A stretch of 64,000 nt of DNA from assembly GCF_003254525.1 (NCBI RefSeq), contig NZ_QFYS01000005.1:268614-332613 (forward strand), written 5' to 3'. A program made the translations under genes and the position numbers. Positions 60,909-64,000 of the stretch are shown here, in pieces (the first letter of the stretch is position 1; every line of letters starts with the position of its first letter). This stretch comes from Phenylobacterium kunshanense. GTDB lineage: Bacteria > Pseudomonadota > Alphaproteobacteria > Caulobacterales > Caulobacteraceae. The notes below the pieces were generated by a model, which searched no databases, was not told the origin of the DNA, and saw only the letters and a list, made by a program, of their open reading frames with translations.

Positions 60909-62045
60909 TCATGCCGCGTAGGCGGCGCGCTCCATGGCGTCGAACGTCTCCAGGATGCGCGGATCGGCGAAGGGCAGCACCTGGGCGAACAGGGCGCCGG
61001 CGACGCCGCTCTGCGGGTCGGCCCAATAGTAGCAGTTGGCGATGCCCGCCCAGGCGAGGCTGCCGGCCCGGCGGGCGCCCGGCAGGTCGGCGAGGTTCTG
61101 CAGGAAGCCCAGCGTCCAGCCCTTTTCCATGCCGGGCAGGATCCGGAAGTCGTGGCTCATCTGCGGGATGACGCTCTCAAGGTCGCCGACGGTCGGGCCA
61201 GTGACGTGGGGGGTGGCGAGGTGCGCCAGGGTGGCCGGCGAGAAGATCCCCGCGCCGCCGTCGAGGATCGCGCGCAGGAAGCGCAGGTAGTCGGTGGGCG
61301 TGGAGACCAGGCCGCCCCCGCCGCGCAGGCCGGGCGGCATCGGCGGGATCGGGTCCAGCGGCACGAAGGCGCCGTCCGGCAGGCGGGCATGCAGGCCGGC
61401 CCGGCGGGCGTTCTGGTCGGCGGTGGGATCGAAGGTGGTGTCGGCCATGCCGAGGGGGCCGAAGATCGTCGCCTGCATGTGCTCGGCGAGCGGGACGCCG
61501 GCGGCGGCCTCCACGAGCTGGCCGGCGGCGTCGATGCCGACACCGTAGCGCCAGTCCTCGCCCGGCTCGAAGACGAGGGGGAAACCGTGGGCGCCGGCGG
61601 TGACGAGCGAGAGCCCCTTGGCGCCGAGGTACTGCAGCGTCTCGGCGCTGTTGAAGTCGTAGGCGAGGCCCGAGGTGTGGCTGAGCAGCATGCGCAGGGT
61701 CACGGCCGTGCGCGGCGGCCGCAGGCGCGGCGCGCCGGCCGCGTCGAAGCCTTCCAGCACCTGGAGGTCGGCAAAATGGGGCAGGAGCTCGCCGATCGGC
61801 GCATCGAGGTCGAGGCGGCCCTGGGCCACCAGCTCCAGCGCGGCGGCCGAGACCAGGGCCTTGGTGCACGAGGCGATCCAGAACACCGTGTCGGGCGCGA
61901 TCGGCGCAGGATCGGCGACCCCGCAGGCGCCGGCCACGAAGGCTTGGGTCGACCCGTCCGGCAGGGTGATGGCCGCCGAAAGGCCCGGCGCGACGCCGCC
62001 CGCGAGCGCGCGCTCCAGCAAGCCCTGGATGTCCGATACGCTCAT
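60909..62045 (-). CDS. serine hydrolase, class C beta-lactamase family
   Basis: A 378-residue protein of the beta-lactamase/esterase (EstB) fold. The active-site S-x-x-K is S59-C-T-K62 in WIASCTKALVSA; the Tyr motif is YGVGIDAAGQL (about residue 165). There is no signal peptide, so an esterase role in the cytoplasm is more likely than antibiotic resistance. Divergent from the 6S RNA gene, and co-directional with the desaturase 61 bp downstream. Confidence 0.88.
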   Translation of the reverse strand: MSVSDIQGLLERALAGGVAPGLSAAITLPDGSTQAFVAGACGVADPAPIAPDTVFWIASCTKALVSAAALELVAQGRLDLDAPIGELLPHFADLQVLEGFDAAGAPRLRPPRTAVTLRMLLSHTSGLAYDFNSAETLQYLGAKGLSLVTAGAHGFPLVFEPGEDWRYGVGIDAAGQLVEAAAGVPLAEHMQATIFGPLGMADTTFDPTADQNARRAGLHARLPDGAFVPLDPIPPMPPGLRGGGGLVSTPTDYLRFLRAILDGGAGIFSPATLAHLATPHVTGPTVGDLESVIPQMSHDFRILPGMEKGWTLGFLQNLADLPGARRAGSLAWAGIANCYYWADPQSGVAGALFAQVLPFADPRILETFDAMERAAYAA

Positions 62046-62159
62046 ACGTCTATCCCCTCCGGATCGCGCGCGACTTGAGCCCGTCGCGTCTCGTCACTAC
62101 CTTATGCCTCGGCGGGTCCTGCTGCGGCTCTCGTCGAAGGCGACAATATTCCAGCGACC

Positions 62160-62310
62160 TTAATTCACTCATAGGGAGCTGTCCCTGCCGGGGATCGTGG
62201 TCCTCGGCACTACGGCGCCCACCTGGTCTATCCAGGTCGAGGGAATTGAACTGACCTTCACGGCTCTACGCGGCGCCGCCACCCTTTCCGCTCCCATTTC
62301 CCGGAAGGGG
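62160..62310 (+). ncRNA. ssrS: 6S RNA (ssrS), ends approximate
   Basis: This gap between the serine hydrolase and 5-formyl-THF cycloligase genes has the look of an alphaproteobacterial 6S RNA: a closing stem GGGAGC (62174-62179) with GCTCCC (62290-62295), a terminal hairpin ACCTGG/CCAGGT (62221-62236), and between them conserved-looking stretches CCTCGGCACTACGGCG and GACCTTCACGGCTCTACG. 6S RNA binds the housekeeping RNA polymerase and is almost always directly upstream of fau (ygfA), as here. Ends are estimated from the stem. Confidence 0.7.
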
Positions 62311-62332
62311 CCGGGCCCGCTATAGGGCGGGC

Positions 62333-62893
62333 GTGAGCTCCAAGATCCTTCTCCGCACCAAGATGCGCGCCGTCCGCCGCCGGCTGGCCGCAGAGCAGCC
62401 CGACGCGGCCGCGCGGCTGGATGCGAACCTGCCTCGCGACGGGCTTCCGTCGGTGACGGCCTACAGCCTCTACCACCCCATGGGCGCGGAGCTGGATCCC
62501 AGCGGCGTCCGGCTGGGCGATGCGGCGGTGGCGCTGCCCGTGGCGATCGCCCGGGACGCGCCGCTGGTCTTTCGCCTGCGTCGCGACGGCGAGCTGATGG
62601 TGACCGACGCCTTCGGAATCCCGGGCCCCTCGGCCAAGGCGCCCGAGGTTGACCCGGACGTGGTCTTCACGCCGGTGCTGGCCTTCGACCGTCGCGGCGG
62701 GCGGCTGGGCCAGGGCGCCGGCTGCTACGACCGTACGATCGAGGCGTTGCGGCGGCGGAAGCCTGTGTTCGTGGTCGGCGTGGCCTACGCCGGCCAGGAG
62801 CTGCCCGAGGTCCCGATGGAGCCGCACGACCAGCGGCTGGACGCGATTCTCACCGAGACGGACTTCATCGTGGTCGGTAAGGAAGGCCGATGA
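62333..62893 (+). CDS. fau: 5-formyltetrahydrofolate cyclo-ligase
   Basis: A 186-residue enzyme that converts 5-formyl-THF to methenyl-THF with ATP. Marks: SSKILLRTKMRAVRRRLA at the start, YHPMGAELDP, and the nucleotide-binding GQGAGCYDRTIEAL. It starts at GTG 62333, just after a GC-rich hairpin at the end of the 6S RNA region. Its stop overlaps the next start by 4 bases. Confidence 0.94.
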   Translation: MSSKILLRTKMRAVRRRLAAEQPDAAARLDANLPRDGLPSVTAYSLYHPMGAELDPSGVRLGDAAVALPVAIARDAPLVFRLRRDGELMVTDAFGIPGPSAKAPEVDPDVVFTPVLAFDRRGGRLGQGAGCYDRTIEALRRRKPVFVVGVAYAGQELPEVPMEPHDQRLDAILTETDFIVVGKEGR

Positions 62894-63723
62894 AATTCGC
62901 CTTCTTTGGAGACGTGGTCGGCCGGTCGGGCCGCGAGGGTCTGGCCGAGCACCTGCCGCGCCTGCGCCGCCAGCTCGACCTCGAGTTCGTGATCGTCAAC
63001 GCCGAGAACGCCGCCGCCGGCTTCGGCATCACCGAGAGCACGGCCAACGAGCTGTTCGACGCCGGCGCCGACTGCCTGACCCTGGGCAACCACTCCTGGG
63101 ACCAGAAGGAGGCGCTGACCTACATCGTGCGCGAGCCGCGGCTGATCCGGCCGCTGAACTATCCGGCCTTCGCCGCCGCGCCGGGCCGGGGCGCGCAGCT
63201 CTTCGACACGCCCTCGGGCAAGCGGATCCTGGTGGTGAACCTGCTGGGCCGGGTGTTCATGGACGCCCTCGACGACCCCTTCGCCGCCGTCGACAAGGAG
63301 CTGGAGGCCTGCCCGCTGGGCGCCGTGGCCGATGCGGTGGTGGTGGACATCCACGCCGAGGCGACCTCGGAGAAGATGGCCATGGGCCACTTCTGCGACG
63401 GGCGCGCCAGCCTGGTGGTGGGCACCCACAGCCACGTGCCGACGGCCGACGCCCAGGTGCTGCCGGGCGGCACGGCCTATCAGACCGACGCCGGCGCCTG
63501 CGCGGACTACGACAGCGTGATCGGCAACCAGAAGGAAGAGCCGCTGCGGCGGTTCACCACCCGCATCTCGGGCGGCCGCTACAAGCCCGCCGAGGGGCCG
63601 GCGACGGTGTGCGGGGTGTTCGTCGAGACCGACCCGGCCAGCGGCCTCGCCCGCCGGATCGAACCCATCCGCATCGGCGGACGGCTGAAGCAGACGGTGC
63701 CGTCGCTGGAGACGACGGCGTAG
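62890..63723 (+). CDS. YmdB-type metallophosphoesterase (TIGR00282)
   Basis: A 277-residue phosphodiesterase of the YmdB family. Metal motifs: FFGDVVGRSGREGL, VNAENAAAGFG, LTLGNHSWDQKEAL, VDIHAEATSEK and VVGTHSHVPTAD. In Bacillus YmdB hydrolyses cyclic nucleotides such as 2',3'-cNMPs; the role here is unknown. Coupled to fau (ATGA overlap), a frequent pairing in alphaproteobacteria. Confidence 0.92.
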   Translation: MKFAFFGDVVGRSGREGLAEHLPRLRRQLDLEFVIVNAENAAAGFGITESTANELFDAGADCLTLGNHSWDQKEALTYIVREPRLIRPLNYPAFAAAPGRGAQLFDTPSGKRILVVNLLGRVFMDALDDPFAAVDKELEACPLGAVADAVVVDIHAEATSEKMAMGHFCDGRASLVVGTHSHVPTADAQVLPGGTAYQTDAGACADYDSVIGNQKEEPLRRFTTRISGGRYKPAEGPATVCGVFVETDPASGLARRIEPIRIGGRLKQTVPSLETTA

Positions 63724-63792
63724 GGGGCGTTTGGGCGCGCCGTCATTTGGGCAACCTACTCAGCTCCCGAACGTCGCAACGGGCCGAAGGGA

Positions 63793-63870
63793 GGGCTTCG
63801 CGTCCCAAGCCCAAAGCAGGCTTTGCGGAGAACAGAGCGGCGAATGCGTTCGCGCCATCTACCTCCCCCG
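63793..63870. repeat. intergenic repeat, copy 2 (first copy at 6711-6776)
   Basis: It shares GGGCTT, AGCCC-AA-GCAG-CTTTGCGG and GCGTTCGCGCCATC blocks in the same order as 6711-6776. The core CAAAGC-AG-GCTTTG is a clean dyad here. It lies between the YmdB gene and the transposase tail. Confidence 0.55.
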
Positions 63871-63894
63871 CGAAGCGGCGGGAGCAACCATGTT

Positions 63895-64000
63895 TCAGGT
63901 GGCCGGGTGAGCGAGCCAGGGTTGGCCGCGGCTGAGGATGAGGTTGGCGGCTTCGATGAGCTTTCGCATGACGGCGACGGTGACGAGCTTGCGGGCCTTG
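63895..64000 (-). mobile_element. C-terminal end of an IS110-type transposase (partial, runs off the window)
   Basis: On the minus strand the visible last 34 codons read ARKLVTVAVMRKLIEAANLI, then LSRGQPWLAHPAT and a stop (TCA at 63895-63897 on the + strand). The A-V-M-R-K-L-(x)-x-(x)-A-N-x-L pattern is typical of the end of IS110/IS1111 transposases. Only this tail is visible, so whether the element is complete or decayed cannot be judged. No terminal inverted repeat was seen. Confidence 0.6.

Overview
The window is a GC-rich chromosomal segment of an alphaproteobacterium, almost certainly a member of the Caulobacteraceae (Phenylobacterium- or Caulobacter-like). The best evidence is the block phyR / nepR / ecfG(sigT) / phyK followed by a cheR-like gene, a CheY-like gene, chpT and a DUF3553 gene. 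This is the order I recall from Caulobacter, and ChpT is largely restricted to alphaproteobacteria. The many TonB-dependent receptors, the PEPxxWA sorting signal and the alphaproteobacterial 6S RNA next to the formyl-THF cycloligase gene agree. No tRNA, rRNA, CRISPR array or replication origin was seen.

Layout. 1-8.8 kb: metabolic and transport genes (CPA2 antiporter, 2OG-Fe oxygenase, TauE-type exporter, hydrolase, M2 peptidase, cold-shock protein, carbonic anhydrase, and a fumarylacetoacetate-hydrolase / zeta-GST pair). 9.0-12.3 kb: an accessory patch of four genes in alternating orientation with less typical codon use, including TIGR02391-type and DUF4062-type proteins. 12.3-19 kb: a repeat-rich gap, a protein built from four small-terminase-like HTH units, a cytochrome c without its usual methionine ligand, a DUF1800/DUF1501 secreted pair, a double winged-helix protein and a PEPxxWA-CTERM protein. 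19-28.2 kb: OmpA lipoprotein, TonB receptor, acyl-CoA ligase, a LysR regulator divergent from a cupin/MFS/CaiB operon.

28.6-41.9 kb is a general stress response (GSR) neighbourhood. It holds the core switch (PhyR, NepR, EcfG, PhyK), an HWE kinase, and several small membrane or lipoprotein genes. I found seven exact matches to the EcfG promoter (GGAAC, 16-17 bp, CGTT), all between 30.9 and 38.7 kb and each correctly placed 20-85 bp before a start codon. The regulator and part of its likely regulon therefore sit together. CheR, CheY-like, ChpT, DUF3553 and CysQ follow.

42-54.5 kb: a small membrane protein divergent from a Fur-box-preceded siderophore receptor with PiuC, glutaryl-CoA dehydrogenase, a hybrid kinase, M20 and DUF885 peptidase-like proteins, an MHS-family transporter and DUF1905. 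54.5-64 kb: membrane dipeptidase, purT, transketolase, DUF4164, zapA, fatty acid desaturase, serine hydrolase, 6S RNA, formyl-THF cycloligase, YmdB-type phosphoesterase and, at the right edge, the tail of an IS110-type transposase. Family assignments come from motif recognition by eye; no database search was run.
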